Below, piece after piece: positions 16,547 to 25,440 of a DNA stretch of 49,989 bases (position 1 is the first letter of the stretch; every line of letters begins with the position of its first letter). The DNA is taken from positions 224 through 50,212 of the forward strand of contig NZ_AOLW01000015.1 in NCBI RefSeq assembly GCF_000336615.1. Direction: 5' to 3'. The translations under genes were made by a program, and so were the position numbers. Source of the DNA: Haloarcula amylolytica JCM 13557 (lineage in GTDB: Archaea > Halobacteriota > Halobacteria > Halobacteriales > Haloarculaceae). Under the pieces are notes generated by a model, which made no database searches, was not told the origin of the DNA, and saw nothing but the letters and a program-made list of their open reading frames with translations.

Positions 16547-18909
16547 GGGAGACCACTCTCCAGAGAGGTGCGACCGCGGTACACTTGAACACGCCGGGCG
16601 ACCACCTCGCCGGTGAACAGCAGGAGCGCGCCGAGCAAGGCGAGCCAGTCCCAGGTGTCCCGAACGGTCCGGACCCGGGTGGACTTCTGGCGCGCCTCTC
16701 TGGCTATCTGTTCGCCCTGGGCCGGGCTGAAGGTCTGCCCGCCCGTCGTTTCGACGAGCGCATCGAGGCTGTCACTCGGGCCGAAGGACGCGTACTCGAC
16801 GGGGTAGTTCGCCGCGTACTCGGTGTCGAGTGCGGTCTGATACCCTGCTTCCCGAGGTGTAAACTCGCCGCGATACCGGCCGTCGCCGACCTGGCGGAAG
16901 GACATGTTCGCCGCGTCCGGGCGGCTATCACCCTGGTAGGTCAGCGTCGTCGGACTCCCCACGCGGGCATCGTCGACCGCTGTGACACCGGTTTGCGTGC
17001 GCATTGGATCGCCCACGGCGTAGTTGACGGACTTCGTGACGACCAGCGAGTCCGGCCGGTCGAGCAGGCCGCCCATCGTGTTGTCCGAATCGTAGGCGGT
17101 GATCGAGACCACGCGACCCAGCCCGAACCGCCAGGAGGCGATGGCCGGCTTCCCGTCTGCGGTGGCGACCTGGTAGTCGGCCCCGGGCTTGATGCGGACA
17201 TTGTTGGCCTGCCCGGGGTTGGCTGTCAATTCGACGCCGGAGGTGATGAACGTGTCCTCCGTGACGATGGTGAGGTTCTCCCCCTGGTAGCGCCGCGAGG
17301 AGCCGCCAAAGAGGAGCCGCAGCCGCTCGGTCTCGTCGGCGGCGAAGTACGAGCCGCCGGACTCGCTTGCGATCTGGCGCATCGTCGCGACGCCCACGCG
17401 CTTGCCGACGCCGACCGAGACGACGCGCGTCCCCTCACGGCCCAGTTGATTGGCGACGGCCGCCGGCGGGCCGAGCCGGTCCTGGCCGTCACTCAGCAGG
17501 ATGATCGTCCCTTCGCGGTCACCCAGGAGTTCGTCGGCCCCCTGAAGCCCGACGGCGATGTCCGTCGCGCCGCCGCTTTCCAGCCGTCGGATCTTGTCTT
17601 CGGTTTCCGCCCGGTTCTGCCCGAGCGCCTGCATCTCCGAGACGCGGTACGCGTTGTGGTTGAACGCGACGACGCCGACCTGGTTCTCGTCGCCGAGCTG
17701 GTCGAGCACGTCCAGCGCGACGGCTTTCTGTATCGCGAGGCCGCTCTCGGCGCTGCCGGAGACGTCGACGAGGATGACGATGTTCGACTCGCCGCCGGTG
17801 GCGTTCCCGACGCGGACCGGGAGCATCGAGGCCACCGACGACGTTTCGTAGCCGCCGTTCTCGTAGGCGTTGTCGCCGCCCGCGACGACCAGTCCGCCGC
17901 CGTTGATGACGAAGTCCTGCAGTGCGGTGGCGTTCCCGATATTGCCCGATGGCGTGTCCTGCATGACGACAGCCGAGTAGTCGTCGAGGTCCGCCGGGAC
18001 CGACGAGGCCGTCGAGACGTTGTACAGCGAGTCGAGGTAGTTCCGCAGGGGATACTCGCCCTGTGAGACGTACAGCACGTCGGGCTGTTCGACGACGCGG
18101 ACGCTCTTGTAGAACACGTCGTTTCGCGCGTACTCGTCGTTGCCGGACAGCGTCGCCGTCACGCGGTGTGACCCGGTTTCCTCGAACGTGTGGTCGACGG
18201 TGAGCGTGCCGTCCGGCCGGAGCTCTCCTTCAGTCGCGGTCTCACCGTCGATAGTTACCTCCACGGGGACGGGTTCGAGGACGTTCACGCCCTGCATCGA
18301 GACGGTGTACTGTGACTGGACGCCGCGGCTCACCGTCGACGGCCCCGCTATCGCCACGGCTCGCTCTGTTCGTGGCGACTGCGGGGTGACGCTGTGGACA
18401 GTCGCGTTGAGCCCGGCGGCGTCCTCGCCGGCCGTCGCCAGGCTCCGTCCCTCCGTGACGCGGCCGTCGGAGACGACGACGACTGTCCCGTTTGCTTGGA
18501 GATTTGCCGCCACGCCGTCGCCGATCCGCGAGTTCGACCCGCTACCGATTGTCGCTCGCGTCACCGGAATCCCCTCGCCCTCGATGTCCTGTACCAGCTC
18601 GTCGGTCGTGTTCGGGTAGATACCCATGCTCGCGGATTCGTCTGTCAGCAGTGTCACGCCCGGCTCGCCCGGCGTCTCGCGGGTCTGGACGGTGTACGGT
18701 TCCATCGCGCCCAGCACGAGCAGGCAGACGATGAGCACACGGCTGGCGAGCAGGAGCCGGCGGCTCCGGTTCGAGGCCGACCGCGGCCCGCCATCGCCAC
18801 GCCGGACGAGATACGCGAGGAGACCGACGGCGACCGGCAAGACGAGTAGCGGCCACAGGTGCTCGACGCCGACGGTGAGTCCCTCCGCGAGGGTGTAGGA
18901 AACCGCCAT
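16543..18909 (-). CDS. Large VWA-domain membrane protein
   Basis: A 788-residue protein: N-terminal membrane segments (about 15-35 and 50-67), a first VWA-like part with DESASMG, an Ig-like region, a GATase1-like part with VVAGGDNAYENGGY, then a full VWA domain with the MIDAS motif VDVSGSAESG and the later LLSDGQDR, and a C-terminal membrane helix (LALLGALLLFTGEVVARRV). The family appears in MoxR/DUF58 clusters across prokaryotes. The domains probably face the cell surface and bind a metal-dependent protein ligand. It overlaps both neighbours by one to four bases. Confidence 0.85.
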   Translation of the reverse strand: MAVSYTLAEGLTVGVEHLWPLLVLPVAVGLLAYLVRRGDGGPRSASNRSRRLLLASRVLIVCLLVLGAMEPYTVQTRETPGEPGVTLLTDESASMGIYPNTTDELVQDIEGEGIPVTRATIGSGSNSRIGDGVAANLQANGTVVVVSDGRVTEGRSLATAGEDAAGLNATVHSVTPQSPRTERAVAIAGPSTVSRGVQSQYTVSMQGVNVLEPVPVEVTIDGETATEGELRPDGTLTVDHTFEETGSHRVTATLSGNDEYARNDVFYKSVRVVEQPDVLYVSQGEYPLRNYLDSLYNVSTASSVPADLDDYSAVVMQDTPSGNIGNATALQDFVINGGGLVVAGGDNAYENGGYETSSVASMLPVRVGNATGGESNIVILVDVSGSAESGLAIQKAVALDVLDQLGDENQVGVVAFNHNAYRVSEMQALGQNRAETEDKIRRLESGGATDIAVGLQGADELLGDREGTIILLSDGQDRLGPPAAVANQLGREGTRVVSVGVGKRVGVATMRQIASESGGSYFAADETERLRLLFGGSSRRYQGENLTIVTEDTFITSGVELTANPGQANNVRIKPGADYQVATADGKPAIASWRFGLGRVVSITAYDSDNTMGGLLDRPDSLVVTKSVNYAVGDPMRTQTGVTAVDDARVGSPTTLTYQGDSRPDAANMSFRQVGDGRYRGEFTPREAGYQTALDTEYAANYPVEYASFGPSDSLDALVETTGGQTFSPAQGEQIAREARQKSTRVRTVRDTWDWLALLGALLLFTGEVVARRVQVYRGRTSLESGLP

Positions 18910-20702
18910 CAGAGATCACCCCGTCGGCGCAGATAGCCGACCTCGGCCAGCGCAAGTATCAGCCCGCCCAGCGCGAAGTACTCGGTCAGCGGCTGTGGCA
19001 CCGACCGCTGTTCGGTCCGGGTGAGGTTCCCGGCCGTCCCGGAGCGCCGGTCGAGCGCTTCGACGTTGGTGTTTGACTCGCCCTCGTCAAGCAGCGACGC
19101 GCTCACCTGCCGACTCTCGCTCCGGTAGAGACCGACCCGCTGGAGCGGGACCGAGTTCCCGGAGACGGGGCCGGCCGGCCCCTCGACGGTGGTGTTACCG
19201 AACCGGACGGTCTCACCGGTCTCGTGGTTCAGCGCCGGGAGCTGTTCCCTGTCCGCGAGGTAATACACCGCCCGCTTCCAGAACACGGGGTACTGGTAGT
19301 TGAACTTGAAACTGGACCGGTCCTCGATGTAGCCGTAGTACATGACGCGGCCGCCGTTCCGGTCCTCGGTCGCGATGAGCGGCGTCCCGTCGCCCAGTTG
19401 CACCTGGGCCGACCCGGAGCGCAGCGACCCGGAGATGTACTCGTCCGGTGGCTGGAAGTCGATGCCACGGGTGAGCTGTGTCTGTGCCGTCTGGCCCACT
19501 GTCGCGCCCGCCCGGGTCTCGCCGGGCTCGATGAGGAGAAGGTCCCGGTACCGCTGTGGGAGGTCGTCCTGTGCCAGTACCGCCACGCCGCCACCGTCTT
19601 CGACCAGTTCGCGCCCGCTTTCGACGTTGCCGGGCAACAGTGAACTCTGGTCGACGTTGCTGTACAGGATGACGTCGTAGTTATTCTGAATGGTCGTCGG
19701 CGGCTGCCTGACCGTCACGTTCACCCGGTCGACGACCGACAGCGCGGTGGTCAGGTACCGGTTCCGGTCGTTTGTCAGCACCAGTACGTCGACAGCCGCG
19801 TCCGCCGGTGCAGCGACGTAGACGCTGTCGTCAGTCGCGAAACTGTCGCCCGGGCTGAGCCGGGCCTCGCTCCCGCCGGCCGGGACCGGCATCGTCACCG
19901 AGCCAACGTCGTCGGGTCCGAGCTGCAGTTCTCGCTGGGTGTTGCCGAGCCGGACGGTCCGGGTGACGGTCGAGTCGCCGTAGTTTTTCACCGACAGCGT
20001 TACCTCGGAGCCGGAGAACCGCCGGTCGATGAACCCGACGTTCGCGTCGCCCCCACCGTCGAACTGCTGGAGGTCGACGGAGAGGCCGCGCCCCCGCGCC
20101 GTGGTGACCGCAGTGGTCCACTCCTCGCCCGCGAAGTCGCTCAGGACGACAATTCTGGCGTTCTCGCCGGCGAGCGACGCCGCCTGCGAGATAGCGCCGC
20201 TGAGCGCTCCCGGCGCGTCCGTCGGGCTGAGCCCGTCCAGCGTCCCCTGCGCCGCCGTCGGCGTCCCACGCTGGAGCACCACCTCGCCACCGTTGGTCGT
20301 GGTGACGATGGAGGTCGTCCCCGTCACCTCCTCACGGGCGGTTGCGACGGCCCGCTGGAAGCGCGTCTGGCCGTCGGCGTCGGTCCCCATGGACGCGCTG
20401 GTGTCGACGACGATGACCGTCTCCTCGACCGTCGCTCGCTCGGAAACGGTGACGTACGGCGTCGCCAGCCCGACCGCCAGGACCAGCACGACAAGCACCT
20501 GCAACAGCAGGAGGAGGCTCCGCGAGATCCGTTCGAGAAACGGCGTCGCTGACTGCTGGCGTTCTCCGGCGACGAGAAACTGGTACGTCGGCAGCGTGAG
20601 TTCCTGCGGGTCCGGTCGGATGAGATACAGCACCACTATCGGCACCGCCAGGAGGAGAGCCGCCAGTCCCAGGGGGGCAAGCAAAACGTCCGAGAGGACC
20701 AT
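18909..20702 (-). CDS. BatA-like VWA membrane protein
   Basis: A 597-residue protein, first gene of the cluster. It has an N-terminal BatA-type region with two membrane helices (VLLAPLGLAALLLAVPIVVLY and LLLLLQVLVVLVLAVGLA), a VWA domain with the MIDAS motif VVDTSASMGTDADG, an Ig-like middle, a GATase1-like part and a C-terminal helix ending in RRRGDL. I chose the ATG at 20702 because the BatA N-terminus starts there and a gataaat box (20728-20735) lies 26-33 bases upstream, so the mRNA is leaderless. An in-frame start at 20729 would fall on the TATA box. Confidence 0.85.
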   Translation of the reverse strand: MVLSDVLLAPLGLAALLLAVPIVVLYLIRPDPQELTLPTYQFLVAGERQQSATPFLERISRSLLLLLQVLVVLVLAVGLATPYVTVSERATVEETVIVVDTSASMGTDADGQTRFQRAVATAREEVTGTTSIVTTTNGGEVVLQRGTPTAAQGTLDGLSPTDAPGALSGAISQAASLAGENARIVVLSDFAGEEWTTAVTTARGRGLSVDLQQFDGGGDANVGFIDRRFSGSEVTLSVKNYGDSTVTRTVRLGNTQRELQLGPDDVGSVTMPVPAGGSEARLSPGDSFATDDSVYVAAPADAAVDVLVLTNDRNRYLTTALSVVDRVNVTVRQPPTTIQNNYDVILYSNVDQSSLLPGNVESGRELVEDGGGVAVLAQDDLPQRYRDLLLIEPGETRAGATVGQTAQTQLTRGIDFQPPDEYISGSLRSGSAQVQLGDGTPLIATEDRNGGRVMYYGYIEDRSSFKFNYQYPVFWKRAVYYLADREQLPALNHETGETVRFGNTTVEGPAGPVSGNSVPLQRVGLYRSESRQVSASLLDEGESNTNVEALDRRSGTAGNLTRTEQRSVPQPLTEYFALGGLILALAEVGYLRRRGDL

Positions 20703-21008
20703 TATCTGTGTATCAGGTGGAGGCGGCATTTATCTTGTGACTCTAGTGACACCACTGTACGTGCACCTGACGGCGGTGTCTCTCGGCCGACTCATCGACG
20801 ACTATGGCCCAGCACAGCAGTACAGGCGGTTATTTTCGATCCTCCGATAACAGACGAACGCTGTCACCGACGCAATGAGTGACGCCGCCGCGGCTTCGGG
20901 AGGCTCCATTCTCCACATAGAAGAACAGGTAGAATACGCCCGCAGTCTGCGGATTTCGGCGGCGATGACAAAATGCATTTAACTGCAGATAGTCGAGTGA
21001 CAATCAGA
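20703..21008. other. Divergent intergenic region, VWA cluster / Bat-type regulator
   Basis: This 306-base gap holds the leftward TATA-like box of the VWA cluster (20728-20735) and, near the right end, gcatttaact (20974-20983), which fits as the TATA box of the regulator gene at 21009. Between them an ATG at 20875 opens a 35-codon frame ending at 20982. It starts MSDAAAASGG and has a weak ataaca box before it; I do not count it as a gene. I see no RNA gene or repeat. Confidence 0.5.
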
Positions 21009-21647
21009 ATGGGACACTCCGAAAGCGGGCCTACAGGGGCGACATCGGGGACCGCGAAAGAACGAACCCTCAAGGTTCTGTTCGAAATTGAACTGCCCGA
21101 TGACTGTTCGTGCCCCCTTTCGGATCCGGATGCAGACATCGAGAACGCTCAGAACCAGATCGACGACGGCGTCTGTCACGCGGAGGTGACTGTCACCGAC
21201 GAGGCCGGTACCGAGCGGGTTCTCCACTCGACAAACCAGGTCGGGGACGCCTGTCTCTGTCTCGCCTTTAGCGAGGTCGGGTGTGTCCCACGAACCCGGC
21301 GCGTAGACGGTGACTCGCTTTTCATCGAGACGTACGTCTCAGACCGAAGCGTCATCAGCGAGCTAGTCGACCAGTTGGAATCGGCCGCGAAACGAGTGCG
21401 TCTGCGACGGCTGACATCCCGACAGGACGACGCGACCGAGTCGGAGCCCGCTACAGTCGACCTTGCCTGTCTCACGACAAAACAGCGGGAAGCGGCGATA
21501 CTCGCAGTGGACGAAGGGTACTATCAGACGCCCCGACAGACGACCCTCGACGAACTCGCGGCCACGCTCGACATCTCGAAATCCGCACTCTCTCAACGCC
21601 TGAACGCCGTCGAATCGAAACTCGCGACGGCCGCTTTCGACCCGTAG
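21009..21647 (+). CDS. dmsR: Bat-type HTH regulator, DmsR-like
   Basis: A 212-residue haloarchaeal regulator. It has an N-terminal sensor region with six cysteines, C33, C35, C56, C82, C84 and C92, including CLC-x7-C, and a C-terminal Bat-type helix-turn-helix (about 158-212: LTTKQREAAILAVDEGYY, then TTLDELAATLDISKSALSQR). The cysteine pattern is shared with the regulator at 39929, so both may sense oxygen or redox state through a metal or Fe-S centre (inference). It stands upstream of the DMSO reductase genes on the same strand, as dmsR does in Halobacterium. The ATG at 21009 lies about 27 bases after atttaa. Confidence 0.85.
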   Translation: MGHSESGPTGATSGTAKERTLKVLFEIELPDDCSCPLSDPDADIENAQNQIDDGVCHAEVTVTDEAGTERVLHSTNQVGDACLCLAFSEVGCVPRTRRVDGDSLFIETYVSDRSVISELVDQLESAAKRVRLRRLTSRQDDATESEPATVDLACLTTKQREAAILAVDEGYYQTPRQTTLDELAATLDISKSALSQRLNAVESKLATAAFDP

Positions 21648-21876
21648 ACTCGCCGTTTCGAGCGAGGTGCACTGACGACGGAGAGACTCCACCCAGTCAC
21701 CGAACGACTTGCGCGTGAACAAAGCGTTCTCCGAGTGTCTGCTTCGGCTATGTCCCGGTTCTCTGGCACACTCTCGGTCGATCTGGCGGCGTACGGATAC
21801 ACCCGCCCGTATTTAAACCGCTTCACAATACAGCGCTCTCCCTACCGAGTTCCGAGGGTAACCGATAACTAGAGCC

Positions 21877-22119
21877 ATGAATGACCCACAGCAGCCGCGG
21901 TTGACGCCGATTGATGAGTGGGAAGACGAAGCAGCAGCGATGCTTGACGGCGTCGAGTACGACACTGATTTGGGGCTACGGATGGCTCGTGACGCGATTC
22001 GTGTCTCGAACGGCGAACTGAGCGACGCCGAATTCCACGAGAAGTATCACGAGGAGCTACTGGCAGAGTTCGGTGAAGACGAGCGGCCGACCAAACCTGA
22101 GGGATTCGACGATGACTGA
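21877..22119 (+). CDS. Small acidic protein preceding dmsA (DmsE position)
   Basis: An 80-residue acidic protein without cysteines or membrane helices. The C-terminal part, DAEFHEKYHEELLAEFGEDERP, resembles the N-terminal segment that precedes the ferredoxin part in some haloarchaeal DmsB-like proteins. It occupies the place of dmsE in the Halobacterium dms operon. The stop overlaps the dmsA start by eight bases. The upstream gap (21648-21876) has a good TATA box, tttaaa at 21812-21817, which implies a leader of about 35 bases. Function unknown; an assembly role is a guess. Confidence 0.7.
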   Translation: MNDPQQPRLTPIDEWEDEAAAMLDGVEYDTDLGLRMARDAIRVSNGELSDAEFHEKYHEELLAEFGEDERPTKPEGFDDD

Positions 22120-24607
22120 CGACGACGGCGTTTACCGACGTGACGTACTGAAAGCCAGCGGAGCGGCTGCTGCCCTCGGTCTTGGCGGGGGCGAGTTCTT
22201 CCAGACGCTGGTCGAAAGCGGAGACGGAACCGGGCCGTCCAACCGCGACTCCGGTATCGAGAGCTACGTCGGGCAAAACGAGGTCATCCAGACCGTCTGC
22301 TCACCGAACTGTCGCGGGAAGTGTCCCATCGACGTCCACGTCCGCGACGGCCAGGTGAAGAAGGTCGAGCCACACCCGCCGGAAGACGAGCAGTACAAGC
22401 GGGCCTGTGTGCTCGGCCTTTCACACACCCAGCGTGTGTACGACCCGACGAGACTGAAGTACCCGATGAAGCGCACAGACTGGTCGCCCGACGAGCCAAA
22501 TCCCGACGGACGCGGTCCGGACGCCGAGTTCGAGCGCGTCTCCTGGGACGAGGCGCTCGACCTCGTCGCCGACAAGATGCAGTCGCTGAAAGCAGCCCAC
22601 GGCGCGGAGAGCGTCCTCTTCCACGCGGGGTCGGGGAACTACGGCCAGTCCAGCACGGCGTTCAATCGACTGGCCTCCCTGTTCGGTTCGACCCAGTCAG
22701 CCTGGGGCATCGACGCCAACGTCGGTCGTGGATTCAACCGGGTCACTGGGACCGGCTTCTTCCTTCCGCCGACGAACGAGGCCGAGGACTGGGAGAACGC
22801 GAACACCATCATCGTCTGGGGGTCGGACCTCTTCGCCAGCCAGTTCCAGATGGACGCCTCGAAGGTTCTCGACGCCGTCGAGAGCGGGGCGAAGCTCGTC
22901 GTGGTTGACCCGGTGTACACGACGACAGCGTCGAAAGCCGACCTGTGGCTCCCGGTCAAACCCGGGAAAGACGTGCATCTCGCCCTTGCGATGATGCACA
23001 CCGTCTTCGAGGACGAGACGTACGACGAGGACTTCCTCCGGAAACGGACGACCGCGCCGGCGCTGATCCGCACGGACACCGGGGAGTTGCTCAAGGCGAG
23101 CGACGTCTTCGAAGACGGCGGCGAGAACCAGGTCGTCGCCGTCGAACAGGGCAGTACGACGCCGGTCGAACTCGAACCGGAGACCGGTGGCCCGTATGCG
23201 CTCTTCGGGGAGTACACCGTCGACGGCATCGAATGCGAGACGGCACTGACCAGACTCCGTGACCACGTGGCCGACTACGCGCCATCGAAAGTCGCGGCGA
23301 AGACCGGTGTCGACGCGGAAAACATCCGCACTGCAGTCCGATGGCTGGCGACTCGCGGCCCCGGTGGCATCGCCCCCAGCTACGCGATCGGGCGGTACAA
23401 ACACGGGCACATCTTCGGCCAGACCTACGCGATGCTCATGGCACTGACCGGTGACTACGGTCGGCACGGAAACATCCACGCCCATCACTCCGGCGGTGCG
23501 ACGCTCAGTACCGGTGGCTGGAGCGCGCCGGAGGACGCTGACCCCGGACCGTCGCTGTTCTTCCCCGAATACCCAGACGCGATACTCGACGGTGACCCGC
23601 ACAAGGTCAGGGCCGTCTACTCGATCGAGTCGAACATGATGGGCAACCAGTTCCCGGACCGGCAGCGGTTCAGAGAGGCCATCAGAAGCCTTGAGATGTA
23701 CGTGGTCGCGGACATGCACCACACGGATACGGTCCAGCACGCGGACATCATCCTCCCGGTTCCACACTGGTTCGAACAGGAGGATATCACGTCCAGCTGG
23801 GGGTCCCATCCACACATCAGCTACCGACACAAGGTACAGGAACCGCTGTGGGAGGCCAGAGACGACTACTACGCGATCCGCGGGCTCGCGGAGCGGCTCG
23901 GCTTTGGCGACCGGTTCCCGGAGACGAAACGCGAAATGCTCCGGGAACTCGCCGGTCGAGACGACGATATCGACTTCGACACGCTGTTCGAGCAGGGAAC
24001 ACAGAAGAAAGAGAGCGTCCCCATCGTCAAGTACACCGATGCGTTCCCCACTGAGACGGGGCGAATCAAGATGTACGACGACGACGCCCCAAGCGAGGAG
24101 GGCGTGACGTTCGACGTTCCTCGACCGCTCGAAGACCGGACAGCCGACGACTACGAAAAGGCCGACGAGTACCCGCTGATGTTCATGCAGAAGCACAGCC
24201 GGTTCCGCATCCACTCGCAGTACGAGATGCTGAACTGGGTGCGTGAGGTCAACCCCGAACCACAGCTGGACATCCACCCGACGGACGCGAAGGCCCGCGG
24301 CATCGAGGACGGCGAGTACGTCCGAGTGCACAACGACCGCGGCGAGATGATCGTGAAGGCGAAGTACAACGAGGCGTTCCAGCCGGGGCTGGTAAACACT
24401 GACCAGGGATGGTGGTCACGCGACTACGTCGCGGGCCACCACAACGACCTCACGCACAACGAGGTCAGCGAGGTCGGCCAGACGATGGCGTTCTACGACG
24501 TCCGTGTCGAAGTCGAACCGGCCCCCGATGACGTCGATACGGACAAGTACGAAGCCGATAACCCGCGCGGGGCCGGTGCCGACGCACCGCGCGCAGGAGG
24601 TGACTAA
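22112..24607 (+). CDS. dmsA: DMSO/TMAO-type molybdopterin reductase, catalytic subunit
   Basis: An 831-residue molybdo-bis(MGD) enzyme of the DMSO reductase family. A Tat signal (RRDVLKASGAAAALGLGGG, 9-27) sends it outside the membrane. The FS0 cluster ligands are C63, C67, C71 and C99 (Cx3Cx3Cx27C). The text RACVLGLSHTQRVYDPTRLKYPMKR closely follows E. coli DmsA. It probably reduces DMSO or TMAO as terminal acceptor in anaerobic respiration; other S- or N-oxides are possible. The start at 22112 (eight-base overlap with the upstream gene) puts the Tat motif at residue 9; the upstream in-frame GTG at 22073 is less likely. Confidence 0.92.
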   Translation: MTDDDGVYRRDVLKASGAAAALGLGGGEFFQTLVESGDGTGPSNRDSGIESYVGQNEVIQTVCSPNCRGKCPIDVHVRDGQVKKVEPHPPEDEQYKRACVLGLSHTQRVYDPTRLKYPMKRTDWSPDEPNPDGRGPDAEFERVSWDEALDLVADKMQSLKAAHGAESVLFHAGSGNYGQSSTAFNRLASLFGSTQSAWGIDANVGRGFNRVTGTGFFLPPTNEAEDWENANTIIVWGSDLFASQFQMDASKVLDAVESGAKLVVVDPVYTTTASKADLWLPVKPGKDVHLALAMMHTVFEDETYDEDFLRKRTTAPALIRTDTGELLKASDVFEDGGENQVVAVEQGSTTPVELEPETGGPYALFGEYTVDGIECETALTRLRDHVADYAPSKVAAKTGVDAENIRTAVRWLATRGPGGIAPSYAIGRYKHGHIFGQTYAMLMALTGDYGRHGNIHAHHSGGATLSTGGWSAPEDADPGPSLFFPEYPDAILDGDPHKVRAVYSIESNMMGNQFPDRQRFREAIRSLEMYVVADMHHTDTVQHADIILPVPHWFEQEDITSSWGSHPHISYRHKVQEPLWEARDDYYAIRGLAERLGFGDRFPETKREMLRELAGRDDDIDFDTLFEQGTQKKESVPIVKYTDAFPTETGRIKMYDDDAPSEEGVTFDVPRPLEDRTADDYEKADEYPLMFMQKHSRFRIHSQYEMLNWVREVNPEPQLDIHPTDAKARGIEDGEYVRVHNDRGEMIVKAKYNEAFQPGLVNTDQGWWSRDYVAGHHNDLTHNEVSEVGQTMAFYDVRVEVEPAPDDVDTDKYEADNPRGAGADAPRAGGD

Positions 24608-24609
24608 CA

Positions 24610-25440
24610 ATGACGAACTACGGCCTAGTAATCGACCAGGAGCGGTGTATCGGCTGTCAGGCATGCGCAGTGTCGTGTAAACAGGAGAACAACGTCCCGA
24701 TGGGGCAGTTCTGGAACCGCGTCCTGACGGAGGGCGGCGACAAGATTGACACCCCGTCCGGTGGCTATCCCGAAGACGGCGGCAGTGGCTCGCTGGACAT
24801 GGAGTACCAGCCGACGGCGTGCCAACACTGCGAAAACGCGCCCTGTGTGAAGGTCTGTCCGGTCAACGCGACGTACACCCGGGACGACGGGATCGTCGAA
24901 ATCGACTACGACAAGTGCATCGGCTGTCGCTACTGTATGGCCGCCTGCCCGTACAACGCACGGGTGTTCAACTGGGACGAACCCGAGCAGATGCCCGAGG
25001 AGGGGACGGGCGACGTTGCCGCCCGGCCACAGGGCGTCGTCGAGAAGTGTACGTTCTGTAGCCACCGCGTCGACGAGGGACTCGACCCGGCCTGTGTCGT
25101 CAACTGCCCGGCCGACGCACGCATCTTCGGCGACCTCGACGACGAGGGGAGTACCGTCTCGAAGTACATCAACGAGTACGAGACGGACCAGCTCCTCGAA
25201 GACCGCGGGACGGACCCGAAGACGCACTACATCAGCGGCGAGATGAGTCCCGGTCGGCCGCAGACGTCGGATAAAATGGAGAGCGAACTCGACGATGTTT
25301 CTCCGTGGTCCGATGGAGCCGAGGACGTGCCGTCTGACGCCGACGGAAGCGACAGTGGCGACTCGGGTGGCAGCCACCACTCCATCGAGAGTGATGCAGA
25401 TCCACACGTCCCGGCAGTGGGGTCCGGAGGTGATGACTGA
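24610..25440 (+). CDS. dmsB: Four-cluster ferredoxin subunit of the DMSO reductase
   Basis: A 276-residue electron-transfer subunit. Four Cys groups for 4Fe-4S clusters are visible: CIGCQACAVSC, CQHCENAPCVKVCP, CIGCRYCMAACP and CTFCSHRVDEG...ACVVNCP. It passes electrons from the membrane subunit to DmsA and probably travels with DmsA through the Tat pore, as it has no signal of its own. The last 65 residues are Ser/Asp/Gly-rich and probably disordered, longer than in E. coli DmsB. The stop overlaps the dmsC start. Confidence 0.93.
   Translation: MTNYGLVIDQERCIGCQACAVSCKQENNVPMGQFWNRVLTEGGDKIDTPSGGYPEDGGSGSLDMEYQPTACQHCENAPCVKVCPVNATYTRDDGIVEIDYDKCIGCRYCMAACPYNARVFNWDEPEQMPEEGTGDVAARPQGVVEKCTFCSHRVDEGLDPACVVNCPADARIFGDLDDEGSTVSKYINEYETDQLLEDRGTDPKTHYISGEMSPGRPQTSDKMESELDDVSPWSDGAEDVPSDADGSDSGDSGGSHHSIESDADPHVPAVGSGGDD

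Noticed and set aside
16585..18066. 493-codon plus-strand frame over the VWA gene
   Set aside because: Antisense shadow; the VWA protein with MIDAS motifs is on the other strand.
21717..21729. gaac-aaagc-gttc as a NarO/DmsR-type operator of the dms operon
   Set aside because: It is about 83 bases upstream of the TATA box, lacks the outer C/G pair and has a five-base spacer; too weak to claim.
22697..24331. 544-codon minus-strand frame over dmsA
   Set aside because: Antisense of the clear DmsA coding sequence; no recognisable motif.
22112..24607. Calling dmsA a second nitrate reductase or formate dehydrogenase
   Set aside because: FS0 has four Cys rather than His-Cys3, there is no YDWYSDLP Mo-ligand segment or formate-dehydrogenase Sec/Cys motif, and the text around RLKYPMKR matches DmsA.
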